A DNA stretch of 64,000 bases. Origin: Phragmitibacter sp965284365 (lineage in GTDB: Bacteria > Verrucomicrobiota > Verrucomicrobiia > Verrucomicrobiales > Verrucomicrobiaceae). Below are positions 52,016 through 60,380 of the stretch, one piece after another. The notes under the pieces were generated by a model. It worked only from the letters and a program-made list of their open reading frames with translations. It ran no database searches and was not told where the DNA came from. Numbering within the stretch: the stretch's first letter is position 1; each line of letters opens with the position of its first letter. A program made the position numbers and the translations under genes. The DNA lies in the NCBI GenBank assembly GCA_965284365.1, contig OZ260079.1, positions 2,294,001-2,358,000 on the forward strand, in the 5' to 3' direction.

Positions 52016-52072
52016 CATTAAAACCAGAAAATTCGAATATCCGCCCGCCAAATACATCCAAGGTAACCAGTT

Positions 52073-52600
52073 ATGAATGTCATCAAGTGCTTCCCCCTTC
52101 TCACACTCGCTGTTTTAGCGTTTGTTCTCTCTAGTTGCGTCGTTCCTCCGCCCCGCGATGGTCGGTACGGCTATGCAGCACCGGGACCATATCCTGCCGG
52201 TGGTTATCGTCGAACGGTCTATCGTGATCCTACACCTGATCGTGTTGTTTTCGGTGGTCCTGCGGTCCGTCATACACCCTCCCGCGTGGTAAGCCACAGT
52301 GTTCGAGGTCCGTCCCGCGATGTGAGGCTTGGCGACGGTGGCCGCTCATCCGGCCCCAGCAGCAAGAGCAAAGGGAAGAGCAGTGGTCCTAGCAAATCCA
52401 ACGCAGGTTCTGGCCCCGGCGGCGGAGGCGGTGGACAAAGCAAATCCAATGCTGGTCCCGGCGGCGGTGGCGGTGGTGGCCAAAGCAAATCCTCCAACGC
52501 AGGCCCCGGCGGTCAAGGTGGCGGGAACAAGAGTCAAGGCGGCGCCGGCGGCGGCAGCAGCAAAAAAGGCGGCGGGGACAAGAAAAAGAAAAAATCCTGA
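52073..52600 (+). CDS. Gly/Ser-rich lipoprotein, unknown function
   Basis: The 175-residue protein has a lipoprotein signal (NVIKCFPLLTLAVLAFVLSSC, lipobox LSSC near residue 22). The first mature part is Pro/Tyr/Arg-rich (PPPRDGRYGYAAPGPYPAGGY). From about residue 95 it is low-complexity, with three units of SKSNAG followed by PGGGGGGQ-like Gly runs, and it ends in a Lys run. Composition suggests a disordered, cationic envelope protein, perhaps binding nucleic acid or anionic polymer. It is divergent from nuoH. Confidence 0.75.
   Translation: MNVIKCFPLLTLAVLAFVLSSCVVPPPRDGRYGYAAPGPYPAGGYRRTVYRDPTPDRVVFGGPAVRHTPSRVVSHSVRGPSRDVRLGDGGRSSGPSSKSKGKSSGPSKSNAGSGPGGGGGGQSKSNAGPGGGGGGGQSKSSNAGPGGQGGGNKSQGGAGGGSSKKGGGDKKKKKS
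52396..52540 (+). repeat. Imperfect tandem repeat inside the Gly-rich lipoprotein gene
   Basis: Three units of about 45-50 bases begin CAAATCCAACGCAGG, CAAATCCAATGCTGG and CAAATCCTCCAACGCAGG, each followed by a GGC/GGT-rich run. They encode the SKSNAG/Gly units and could expand or contract by slippage. Confidence 0.75.
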
Positions 52601-52640
52601 TAGCCGCTTCCACGTCCCAGACGTGTGAATCAAATTCAAG

Positions 52641-52671
52641 ACTCCATGGGCATGGTCCCATGGAGTTTTTT
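52641..52671 (+). terminator. Intrinsic terminator of the Gly-rich lipoprotein gene
   Basis: ACTCCATGGG pairs with CCCATGGAGT across the loop CATGGT and is followed by TTTTTT. The 10-bp perfect stem ends 40 bases after the gene's stop codon. Confidence 0.93.
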
Positions 52672-52806
52672 CGTTTTAGTGAAGCCCAAAGCCGGATCAA
52701 TGGCTGCCCGGCAGCGATCTTGGTACAATAATGAAGCATTTCCCGGGTTGATGCGGGAGCTTTCGCGTTGTTAACCTAGCAGGCGCTTTTGCGTCTCCGC
52801 CATTAC

Positions 52807-53388
52807 ATGAATCTGCCAAACAAGCTGACCGTTGCCCGCCTCGTCCTTACCGCGGTTTTCGTGGCTTTGTATTACTCGACACTTAAAAACGGCATCTCGC
52901 TGGCAGTCATCATCTTCGGCATTGCTTCGTTCACAGATTATCTCGACGGCGAAATCGCGCGGAAACGGAACTTGGTGACCAATTTTGGCAAGCTCATGGA
53001 TCCGCTGGCCGACAAGATCCTGATGACGGCGGCACTCATTATCTTGGTGATGGAGGGAGCCGTGGCGGGATGGATTGTGATCGCGATCCTTGCCCGGGAG
53101 TTTTTTGTCACCGGCATTCGTCAGATCGCCGCACAGCACGGTGTCGTGTTGGCTGCGGAGAAGCTGGGCAAACACAAAATGGTCTGGCAGATCATCACTG
53201 TTCTGTATTTCCTCCTCCTGGCAGCGAGCAAGGAGCCCATGTTCGCCTGGCTCGGGGGACTTTTCGCGTTGTGGCCATTTTCACCCGGGGTGCTCGGACT
53301 TGTGTGCACCGTCATGATGGCTGGCCTGACCATCGTGTCCGGCATCAGCTACTTCTGGAAAAACAGGGCGCTCTTCTCGGACGCTTGA
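52807..53388 (+). CDS. pgsA: CDP-diacylglycerol-glycerol-3-phosphate 3-phosphatidyltransferase
   Basis: The 193-residue membrane enzyme makes phosphatidylglycerol phosphate. The CDP-alcohol phosphotransferase motif is TDYLDGEIARKRN, then FGKLMDPLADKIL (about 43-72): DG-x2-AR-x8-G-x3-D-x3-D. Multiple hydrophobic segments follow. The ATG at 52807 starts MNLPNKLTVARL, the usual N-terminus, six codons inside the longer frame. Confidence 0.94.
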   Translation: MNLPNKLTVARLVLTAVFVALYYSTLKNGISLAVIIFGIASFTDYLDGEIARKRNLVTNFGKLMDPLADKILMTAALIILVMEGAVAGWIVIAILAREFFVTGIRQIAAQHGVVLAAEKLGKHKMVWQIITVLYFLLLAASKEPMFAWLGGLFALWPFSPGVLGLVCTVMMAGLTIVSGISYFWKNRALFSDA

Positions 53389-53406
53389 TCGGCAGCACGC
53401 GGCTGC

Positions 53407-53736
53407 CTATTCGACCTTCACGCGCGGGCGCATCTTTTCATAGGTCTTCTCTCCGATCCCTTTCACCTTCTTGAGGTCTTCCGGGGTGGAATAGGGTCGT
53501 CCAGAAACAATGGCCTTTGCGACCGCAGGACCGACTTCCGGCAGATACTGCAACTCCTCTGCCGATGCTTTATTGATGTCCACGATCATGGTGTCGGGAT
53601 TGTGTTTCCACTTCCAGTAGAACACAGCCGCAGCGACGATGATGAGGAGGATGACAAAAACGATCATCCAGAAGTTGCTGGAACGGCGGGCTTTGCTGGA
53701 GCGCTTGAAGAAATCTTCGTCGTAGAGTTCACCCAT
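53407..53736 (-). CDS. ComEA-like membrane-anchored helix-hairpin-helix protein
   Basis: The 109-residue protein has a short cytoplasmic start, one membrane helix (NFWMIVFVILLIIVAAAVFYW, about 21-41), and a ComEA-type HhH domain (VDINKASAEELQYLPEVGPAVAKAIV and KKVKGIGEKTYEKMRP). HhH domains bind DNA; ComEA is a DNA-uptake receptor, but other ComEA-like HhH proteins have other roles. No competence genes are nearby. It converges on pgsA. Confidence 0.87.
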   Translation of the reverse strand: MGELYDEDFFKRSSKARRSSNFWMIVFVILLIIVAAAVFYWKWKHNPDTMIVDINKASAEELQYLPEVGPAVAKAIVSGRPYSTPEDLKKVKGIGEKTYEKMRPRVKVE

Positions 53737-53798
53737 GGCGGAGGAAGGATAAATCGGAATTCTGCGTTTTGTCCAGTGAGGGCACGTAGTGCGAGCAC

Positions 53799-54344
53799 CT
53801 AAAGGCTCCAGTTCACTTCCACCCGTTGCTCGCGGTTATTGCGATCCACGTATTTCACATGTCCGCGGGTGACTCCGTATTCATAGAGGCAGCGGGTGAC
53901 TTTGACGTCATAACAGCAGTATTCGGCGATGTTCAGTAACTTTCCCTGTTGCCACCACCGGATGGCATCCAGGCCATCAGCAGTCTTTCCTGCGCCGAGT
54001 GTGGCCACCGCTAGCGACTCCAGCTTCAGCCGGTGGCCAATCCGTTTTTCCAACTCGACAAGGATGTCGAGACTCCGCAGATGCTCCTGCAGTTCGAGCA
54101 CGGTGTAACCCATGAGCACGCCATAATCGAAACTGACGTGATTGAAGCCGACCACGAGGTCCGCCCGCCGGAGTTGATCTATGAGGTCCTGCACCGACTT
54201 TTCCGAGTAGATGTGGTACTCGCCAGTCTTCGTGCTGTACGTACAGCCAATGGACATGCCCATCTGGTGTTTGTTTTGCCATCCGCCCACATCATTGGCG
54301 GTGCGCTGCGTTTCGAGATCGAAATAAACAATGTTGCGGGTCAT
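53799..54344 (-). CDS. DEDD-type 3'-5' exonuclease-like protein (RNase H fold)
   Basis: The 181-residue protein has the DEDDy active-site pattern: IVYFDLETQ near residue 5, GFNHVSFDYGVL near 66-77, and EYCCYDVKVT near 140-149 with Tyr four residues before the Asp. This matches the YprB-like/RNase_H_2 family of predicted ribonuclease H-like exonucleases, here as a stand-alone domain rather than fused to a helicase. It is downstream of the GYF-RDD gene with a 27-base gap. Confidence 0.82.
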   Translation of the reverse strand: MTRNIVYFDLETQRTANDVGGWQNKHQMGMSIGCTYSTKTGEYHIYSEKSVQDLIDQLRRADLVVGFNHVSFDYGVLMGYTVLELQEHLRSLDILVELEKRIGHRLKLESLAVATLGAGKTADGLDAIRWWQQGKLLNIAEYCCYDVKVTRCLYEYGVTRGHVKYVDRNNREQRVEVNWSL

Positions 54345-54371
54345 GTGGCGGCCACATGATGCATCGTTGCT

Positions 54372-55178
54372 TCAAGGCAGCAAGTTTCCCGCGGACCCTA
54401 GGGCCGTTTTATAAGCGAGAATGACAGCCAGGGTGATGCCGGCCATGACCATCAAAACAATGCCGCCCAGCACAAGATAGCGCCAGGCTTCCGGTTCGCC
54501 ATGTTCCACACGGCAGTCGCTCGCCTCATCCCATGGGGTCGTGCGGGTCCGGGTAAGACGAGTGCAAAACCACCAGGCCAGCAAAATGATGGGTAAAATC
54601 CCCAACGGCATGGGCAGCATGAGAAAGATGAAGGTATAGGCAGAGACAATGGCCGAGCGTTGCAGGGCATGACGCAGGGTGGGGAGCTTTCCATCCTTGC
54701 GGCGCACTTGAATCCGCAGCAGGGCTTTCCCCAGTGTGGTTCCTGAACGGGACAACGAAAATGCCTCAATCAAGGTAAATGCCATCATCATGCCGAGCAG
54801 GAACATTATAGTCCGCGCGGGCTCGGTCGTTATCTTCTCGCTAAAGTCGGCAGGCAGCGCTGAGCCCACGATCATTCCGGCACATATAAAAAAACAGGCA
54901 AGGTCCACCACGCGCGCCCACAAGCGCAGCCATGGCTGCGGCGTATCCAACTCAATGCGGGCTAGCTGACGTGCCTCGTCCGCTTTGATCAAAGTCTCTT
55001 CCGAGATGGGCCAATAGGACGCAAAATCGTCCGCGGCCTTCAAAGGAATCCATTGGTCGAACCCTTTGCGCCAAATGAGTTCTTCACCGGTCAGTTCCCG
55101 GTTTCGGATACGCTCAATAATAGTGAACTGCGAGAACGGTCCGCTGTTCTTGTCGGCGATGGAGAGGTGATATTCCAT
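54372..55178 (-). CDS. GYF_2-RDD membrane protein
   Basis: The 268-residue protein starts with a GYF_2 (DUF4339) domain (about 1-55: YHLSIADKNSGPFSQFTIIERIRNRELTGEELIWRKGFDQWIPL). A linker follows, then an RDD membrane domain (about 85-215) whose signature is PWLRLWARVVDLACFF and SGTTLGKALLRIQV. Three or four membrane helices are visible, including one near the C-terminus (YLVLGGIVLMVMAGITLAVIL). RDD proteins have been linked to transport and ion exchange; the GYF_2 domain suggests a cytoplasmic peptide-binding role. Confidence 0.86.
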   Translation of the reverse strand: MEYHLSIADKNSGPFSQFTIIERIRNRELTGEELIWRKGFDQWIPLKAADDFASYWPISEETLIKADEARQLARIELDTPQPWLRLWARVVDLACFFICAGMIVGSALPADFSEKITTEPARTIMFLLGMMMAFTLIEAFSLSRSGTTLGKALLRIQVRRKDGKLPTLRHALQRSAIVSAYTFIFLMLPMPLGILPIILLAWWFCTRLTRTRTTPWDEASDCRVEHGEPEAWRYLVLGGIVLMVMAGITLAVILAYKTALGSAGNLLP

Positions 55179-55213
55179 CGCTCCAGCAGATGGGGGGTGG
55201 CGAAGTCCCCCGA

Positions 55214-55588
55214 TTACAGACGATAAACAATTCGGGCCTTCTCCGTGTCATACTGGGACATTTCCAGTTTCACGTGGTCGCCAATGACGAGACGAATGAA
55301 CCGTTTGCGCATCTTGCCCGAGATATGAGCTAGGACTTCGTGGCCATTCCGGAGTTTTACCCGGAACATGGTGCCCGCCAAAACGGCTGTGACCGTGCCG
55401 TCAAGTTCGACTGGCTGCTCCTTATCCGCTGGCATTTCCTCCACAGGAGCCTGACGCTGGGGAGCGCCGCGCTGACCGTTATGAGGCCGTCCCCTGTTTC
55501 CACCCGGACGGCGACCGTGTCCAGGACGCCCTGCTTGTGAAGGGGTGGAAGTGCTGCGTTGGGGGGAAGGATTCGAAGGATGACTCAT
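55214..55588 (-). CDS. infA: Translation initiation factor IF-1, possibly with an N-terminal extension
   Basis: The last 65 residues (VELDGTVTAVLAGTMFRVKL, GHEVLAHISGKMRKRFIRLV, GDHVKLEMSQYD) are a complete OB-fold IF-1, which blocks the ribosomal A site during initiation. From the ATG at 55588 the protein has 124 residues, about 51 more than normal; the extension is Arg/Gly/Pro/Gln-rich (RPGHGRRPGGNRGRPHNGQRG). An ATG at 55435 would give a normal 73-residue IF-1 and is preceded by GGAGG, though only 2 bases from it. Which start is used is unresolved. Confidence 0.93.
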   Translation of the reverse strand: MSHPSNPSPQRSTSTPSQAGRPGHGRRPGGNRGRPHNGQRGAPQRQAPVEEMPADKEQPVELDGTVTAVLAGTMFRVKLRNGHEVLAHISGKMRKRFIRLVIGDHVKLEMSQYDTEKARIVYRL

Positions 55589-55748
55589 GATAGAGAGGCC
55601 CAAAGAAGTGGGGCCGACACGACGGGAATCGCAAGATGCCCCAATTTGCGCTACAAACAAGGAGAATCTTTCACCGATGGCAAAGCTGATCGGGGCCCAT
55701 TGTGGATCGTTTTGACCAAGAAAAGCGAACAAAACTGGCCGCTGGACG

Positions 55749-57833
55749 TCATTTCGGCAGGAAAACCAGCCGCCCCTGAGGGTCAATCACATACTTCACT
55801 TCAACGGGCTCGGCGGATGCCCCGCTCCCGGGCAAAAGCTTTCCGCTGCGGTCAAAGGAGTAACTCCGGCCGTTCGTCAGGCGGGTCCAGCCCTGTAGAG
55901 TCCCATCTTCAGTGTACTGGTAAACATCACGCCAGGCCTTGGGAACGCTCAAGCGCGAGTCCACAAAAGCCGGGGCTGTCGACCGGTCTAGAAAACTCGA
56001 AAACAGCACTTGGCTGAGCACGGTGAGATGAAATTGACGGAGATGATAGCGGTCGCCCTCTGACAGAAATTTCACCGGACGCAGCAGACTGAGATCACCC
56101 TTGGGTGAGGTTTGCGCCACCATCAGGTTCAAGAGAGTGCGACGAGCAGCTTCCAGGTCAGCGACAGCCGTCGGCTTGGAAGATTCACCGGTGAGTTGAT
56201 CCACCGCTGGTTGGCGGGACAGATAAAGCTCAGGATCTGACGCCAAAACTTCCAATGCTGCCTTCACAGTCGCCCACAGTTTCAGGGACCCAGCGCCACA
56301 GGGTTCTTCCAGCGCCGTGCGCAGCTTTGTCTGCAATTCAGAGAGAGCCGTATCCGCAGCGGCCTTTTGCTTCGGGTCGCCACTCAGCGTACGCCAGGAG
56401 GCGTGCGCCGGTGAAAGGGAAATGGACAGGGCCTCGAGCTGTTTCAGAGCTGACTCGGGAAGTTTGGAGGCTAGCAACTCAGTGCCCAAGTGGCGTTTCG
56501 GGGTCTTGATTTTCTGCGCTAAAAACAGCCAGCGCATATCGGTTAAAGGAGGCACTCCCAAATCCGGATTTCCGGCCTCGTAGCAGATTTCTTCCAGCGT
56601 GCCGTCCTTCTTGTAGATGCGGGATTCATTAGGAAGGAGATAGAAAGTGATCATGGACGGCGCAGACCAGCCAAAACTGTCACCGGCGAAAACACCGATA
56701 TCAATTCGGTGCGACGCAATACCCGTAGCGGTCATCGCAGGCGGCTGCCAGTCGACTGTGATGGTGGCTTCCACCCCATCCTCGGACAGCGCGATTTTGA
56801 CCTTCTCCGGATCCCCCTGCAGCAGCGCCCAGCGAATGTCGATTGGCTGCTTTGTAATGTCTGCGGATCGTCTCGCGCTGATCTTGACCTTCCGTTGCAA
56901 AGCAGTGGCGCGAAATATTCGGGCAATGGCCAGGGGTGTTGTTCCCAGAACTTCGTTTTGGATCAGGTCAGTCTCGAAAAAGTCTATCCCGGGCTTGGCG
57001 TCAGATTCTTCCAAAACATCCAGCAGCGCGACGGGTGGTATGCTGCGGACCGTCATATCATGAGCCATCTGGATCATTTTCAGTTCATTGATCCGTGCGC
57101 CATCAAAAACAGGCGGGTGGGCTTTGCCGGTGAAGTAGTCCGCGTCGGATTCCACCATGGTGTTGCAGTGCCGGAAGATGCTTTGCAGCGTCGGGGCAAG
57201 GAGCCGCGTCCTGATCAGAGTGGCCTGCACATCAGGCGAAAAGGCAGCAGCCGTAGAGAAGAAAGCTTGGATGAATGGGATGTCCGTGAAGGAAGACCCT
57301 TGCGAGATCACCGTGAATGGAGTGTTGGCAGGATAAAGATCCCCCCAGCCTCCCACGCCATTGTAACCTGGATCGTAATCCTGATGTTCCGGATAGAAGA
57401 ACACGTTGTTGTGCAGGTATTGGTTCGTCAGAAACTCAAAACCATTCTGATTGAGTAAATAAATGCGCGGAAGCGAGCCGCCCTTGTCGGCAGGCGCAGC
57501 CATGGAGCAGTTTCCAAACACCGCTTGCGAACGGACCTGCATCGCTGGCCCTGTGCTCTTGCCAGTCGTCTTTTCATCTTCAGGGACTTGCCACACGGGC
57601 ACTCGTGGATAGGTGGCAGCAGGGAAGACAGAGTGACCGTTGTCACGGTTCTCGTAAAAAATGGCACGCACGCCCGCCGCGGTCCCCGCAGCATCCCAAC
57701 GGTTCAGAGTTTGGCCCACCTCATCAGTGCGGGTGGTGATCTGCGCGGGAAGAAGCGCTGCGAAACAACCCCACCAAGCGAAGACCTGCCAAACCCTGGC
57801 GAAACGTGATCGGTATTTGGTTTTCGTAGGCAT
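55749..57833 (-). CDS. Large exported protein of unknown function
   Basis: The 694-residue product begins MPTKTKYRSRFARVWQVFAWWGCFAALLPAQ, a signal peptide. I recognise no domain. A segment near residues 110-180 (VFGNCSMAAPADKGGSLPRIYLLNQ, FEFLTNQYLHNNVFFYPEHQDYDPGYNGVGGWGDLYPANTPF) is Asn/Tyr/Gly-rich and could be a binding face. The C-terminus (TEDGTLQGWTRLTNGRSYSFDRSGKLL) resembles a short repeat that reads as a YD-like or Thr/Gly beta hairpin. A frame extending to 58061 overlaps the lipid-kinase start and is discounted. The gene is divergent from the lipid kinase gene. Confidence 0.6.
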   Translation of the reverse strand: MPTKTKYRSRFARVWQVFAWWGCFAALLPAQITTRTDEVGQTLNRWDAAGTAAGVRAIFYENRDNGHSVFPAATYPRVPVWQVPEDEKTTGKSTGPAMQVRSQAVFGNCSMAAPADKGGSLPRIYLLNQNGFEFLTNQYLHNNVFFYPEHQDYDPGYNGVGGWGDLYPANTPFTVISQGSSFTDIPFIQAFFSTAAAFSPDVQATLIRTRLLAPTLQSIFRHCNTMVESDADYFTGKAHPPVFDGARINELKMIQMAHDMTVRSIPPVALLDVLEESDAKPGIDFFETDLIQNEVLGTTPLAIARIFRATALQRKVKISARRSADITKQPIDIRWALLQGDPEKVKIALSEDGVEATITVDWQPPAMTATGIASHRIDIGVFAGDSFGWSAPSMITFYLLPNESRIYKKDGTLEEICYEAGNPDLGVPPLTDMRWLFLAQKIKTPKRHLGTELLASKLPESALKQLEALSISLSPAHASWRTLSGDPKQKAAADTALSELQTKLRTALEEPCGAGSLKLWATVKAALEVLASDPELYLSRQPAVDQLTGESSKPTAVADLEAARRTLLNLMVAQTSPKGDLSLLRPVKFLSEGDRYHLRQFHLTVLSQVLFSSFLDRSTAPAFVDSRLSVPKAWRDVYQYTEDGTLQGWTRLTNGRSYSFDRSGKLLPGSGASAEPVEVKYVIDPQGRLVFLPK

Positions 57834-58020
57834 GCCTGGAACGGCGAGCGAAGGGGCGAAGCATACGGCGGGCTTGTGCCGGGTCAATGGTGCATGAACC
57901 CGAAAGCCGGATATGTTGCTTGCATGGCGGCGGAACGTGGTTAACTCGGGCTGCGAATTTTTTGGATTGTCATCCCCAGGCGCAATCTTGTGCCGTATAG
58001 TGTGTTCAGGCTGCTGAGTC

Positions 58021-58971
58021 ATGTCGATTCCCGTCATCATCAATCCCGCTGCGAACAGCACGCGTGCGCAGGCTCAGATCGAGCGCATCCGCCGCTTGCA
58101 GCCTGAACCGCAGATTCACCTCACCAGTGGGATGGGCAGCGCCGAGAAGATCGCCTTCGCTTTGGCTGCGGAACAGTATCCGCTGGTGGTTGCCGCAGGT
58201 GGAGATGGCACAGTCAATGAGGTCATAAATGGTCTGGCTCGCTATCGCGAGACTCAGCCTGAAGGCGCTCCCATGACCACACTTGGTATCCTGCCCGTGG
58301 GCACGATGAATGTCATGGCTTATGAACTCGGCCTTCCCGGGAGAAATCTGGAGACGTGCTGGGAGATCATCCAGCAAGGCAGGCAGACCAGCGTGGATCT
58401 CTGGCAGGCGAATCACCAATACTTCGCACAACTGGCTGGCGTGGGATTTGATGCCCAAGTCGTGCAGGAGACGACTTGGGAAATGAAGCGCCGTTTTGGT
58501 CCGCTGAGTTACGCCATGAGTGCAGCCAAGGTGCTGACTCAGGAGGCACCCATGCTGTCTGTTGAGATCGAGGGTAGGCCGGCTTTGCATGGATCCATTG
58601 TGCTCATTGGAAATGGTCGCCACTATGGGGGGCCGGTGCCGGTATTCGGGCAAGCTTCCAACACTGATGGCTTGCTGGACATTTTGATTTTTCATCATCG
58701 GCGCCCCTTGGAGATGATCCAGTTCCTGGGCGCCATGGCTTTGAAAGAGTATGCCGGCTGCGGGGACATTGATTACGTGCAGGCGAGTCACTTCCAGGTG
58801 ACCTCCACTGAGACCGTTCCTTATGAACTGGACGGAGAACTCGGAAGCATGACGCCCGTTTCGTTCCAGCCTGCTCCCGTGAAGCTGCCAGTGACCACGT
58901 GTTTAGGCATCAAGCCTGCTGCTGCACATGGGGCGGTCCCACAGCGCATGGCAGCTACTGCCATGTCCTGA
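58021..58971 (+). CDS. Diacylglycerol/sphingosine-kinase-like lipid kinase (YegS/DgkB)
   Basis: The 316-residue kinase has PVIINPAANSTRA at its start, VVAAGGDGTVNEVINGLAR (the nucleotide-binding GGDGTV loop, about 59-78), and GILPVGTMNVMAYELGLP. This DAGK_cat family phosphorylates diacylglycerol, undecaprenol or related lipids; the lipid cannot be assigned. Its 3' end overlaps the convergent DUF2851 gene by 17 bases. Confidence 0.88.
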   Translation: MSIPVIINPAANSTRAQAQIERIRRLQPEPQIHLTSGMGSAEKIAFALAAEQYPLVVAAGGDGTVNEVINGLARYRETQPEGAPMTTLGILPVGTMNVMAYELGLPGRNLETCWEIIQQGRQTSVDLWQANHQYFAQLAGVGFDAQVVQETTWEMKRRFGPLSYAMSAAKVLTQEAPMLSVEIEGRPALHGSIVLIGNGRHYGGPVPVFGQASNTDGLLDILIFHHRRPLEMIQFLGAMALKEYAGCGDIDYVQASHFQVTSTETVPYELDGELGSMTPVSFQPAPVKLPVTTCLGIKPAAAHGAVPQRMAATAMS

Positions 58972-60349
58972 GTTGCTCAGGGAAAAGGCAGTCGTCACAA
59001 TCAGCGCGGCTTTCGAGACAGAAGTCTTCGTAGATTTGCACTAATCCTTGCTGGTGGAAGAGTTTCTTCTGGAACTGGCGGTTGCGTGGCGAGTCGCCAA
59101 ACAGGCGCAATGCCGCACGGCGCACCTTTTCGTTTTCCAGCATGGCAGGCAGTTGGATGTATTGTTCCCACAGCCCGGGCTTGTCAGGAAGAAGGAACGG
59201 ATACACCACATTGGCCAGGATCTCTTGAATGCGCGTGCCACCTAACAAAGCGATGTCACCTTTCGCGGGCGCTGACAGCAGCGTGTAGTGATGACTCCAG
59301 TAAGGATGGGAGAGTGAGCCTAGCAGGGCGGTGAATTCCCGTCGTTGCCAGACACCCGGCGCCAGACTTTGATGCACCTTCTTCCAAATCGAAAGCAGCG
59401 CGCATAGTGTGCCAAGCCGGCGTTGCGGATGGTTGCCGGGTCTCGCTGCTCCTGTGTGCCAGGGAAGATTCTGCTCGGGTTCCAGCCAATGGAGATACGC
59501 GTGTCGCAGTCGCCACCAAGCCGACCACAAGTCCCTTAGGTAGCCGCGTGTTTCATCCGTCGTGTCTTCATACCGGACTGACTCAAGAAAACCAGACACA
59601 CCGAACAGAAGCGCCTCCTGATCCAATGCTGGCAGCGGTCTTAACAACTTCAACGGTAGCCGTTGCGTAAGGATCGTGAACGCCCGCTGATTGTGTCGGT
59701 AACCCAGGGCGTTGGCGAAGGCTTGAAAGAGCGCCTGCTCCCTGCCGTGAGCCTCCACAAGTATGGCCAGCTTGCGGGACTTTCGTTCCATCCGCCATTG
59801 CGCGGCAGATTCGATCAACTGCCGCGCACGTACCTCTTCCATCGTGGCTAGTGGTATGGCGCATCGCCCCAGCCGTGCTTCCGCTGGCGCCTTAGGGTTC
59901 GCATCTTCAGCCAGCATTTCCGGCAGCAGGCAAACTTGAGGGATGGCGCGATGGGAAAAATCTCTCGTATCAAATCGCTCGGCAGGCGCCTGAGTGAAGA
60001 GGTGGAGAACGACTTGCTTATAGGCTGGATTCGCACCATGCCCATGCCGTTCCCAGTCGCGCACATCTGGATCCAGTTCGATGTCGCCGTGGTGCTCCTC
60101 ACCATCGATTTCTACGGTGCAATGCGTGAAGTCCGGTCCGGCGGAATGGTTCCACATGCCGAAGTCGCGAATGCTGATGCGCTGACCTTCTGTGCCCGTG
60201 AAGAGCCGGCCGAACTCACCCGCAAACCACCAGCTCTGTAGAGTCATCTCAGTCAGATCTTCCGGCCAGCCAGCTGGGCGGGTGGGATCCGCCAACCCAC
60301 TGAATACGCTGTCCACAAAATCCCGGTACCGGCTGGCGAGGCTGAGCAT
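58955..60349 (-). CDS. DUF2851 family protein
   Basis: The 464-residue protein has LQSWWFAGEFGRLFTGTEGQRISIRDFG, NHSAGPDFTHCTVEIDGEEHHGDIELDPDVRDWERHGHGANPAYKQVVLH, and a C-terminal CLESRADCDDCLFPEQL, all features of DUF2851. The GPDF...GDIEL segment resembles a PD-(D/E)xK nuclease core, so it may act on nucleic acid; this is inference. Four cysteines at the C-terminus could bind zinc. No partner is evident; its 3' end overlaps the lipid-kinase gene and its start is 31 bases from the hybrid kinase stop codon. Confidence 0.83.
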   Translation of the reverse strand: MLSLASRYRDFVDSVFSGLADPTRPAGWPEDLTEMTLQSWWFAGEFGRLFTGTEGQRISIRDFGMWNHSAGPDFTHCTVEIDGEEHHGDIELDPDVRDWERHGHGANPAYKQVVLHLFTQAPAERFDTRDFSHRAIPQVCLLPEMLAEDANPKAPAEARLGRCAIPLATMEEVRARQLIESAAQWRMERKSRKLAILVEAHGREQALFQAFANALGYRHNQRAFTILTQRLPLKLLRPLPALDQEALLFGVSGFLESVRYEDTTDETRGYLRDLWSAWWRLRHAYLHWLEPEQNLPWHTGAARPGNHPQRRLGTLCALLSIWKKVHQSLAPGVWQRREFTALLGSLSHPYWSHHYTLLSAPAKGDIALLGGTRIQEILANVVYPFLLPDKPGLWEQYIQLPAMLENEKVRRAALRLFGDSPRNRQFQKKLFHQQGLVQIYEDFCLESRADCDDCLFPEQLRTWQ

Positions 60350-60380
60350 GGTGAAAGTGTAGCCAAACGGCCATCCAGGG

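Larger units (their letters stand above)
51741..52072. other. Divergent regulatory region between nuoH and a lipoprotein gene
   Basis: These 332 bases contain a CRP-type palindrome (51809-51824), a TTTAAAT box (51854-51860), a CTCCTG...CAGGAG hairpin (51907-51928) and an intrinsic-terminator-like structure (51967-52015). A 91-codon frame from 51859 overlaps the lipoprotein start and lacks protein-like character. Confidence 0.65.

Noticed and set aside
51859..52134. 91-codon plus-strand frame upstream of the Gly-rich lipoprotein
   Set aside because: It contains the terminator-like hairpin and overlaps the lipoprotein start in another frame; no protein family resemblance.
53391..53407. GGCAGC-acgcg-GCTGCC as a terminator between pgsA and the ComEA-like gene
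   Set aside because: The stem has 6 bp and no T-run on either strand.
57834..58061. N-terminal extension of the unknown 694-residue protein
   Set aside because: It overlaps the start of the lipid-kinase gene and precedes the signal peptide.
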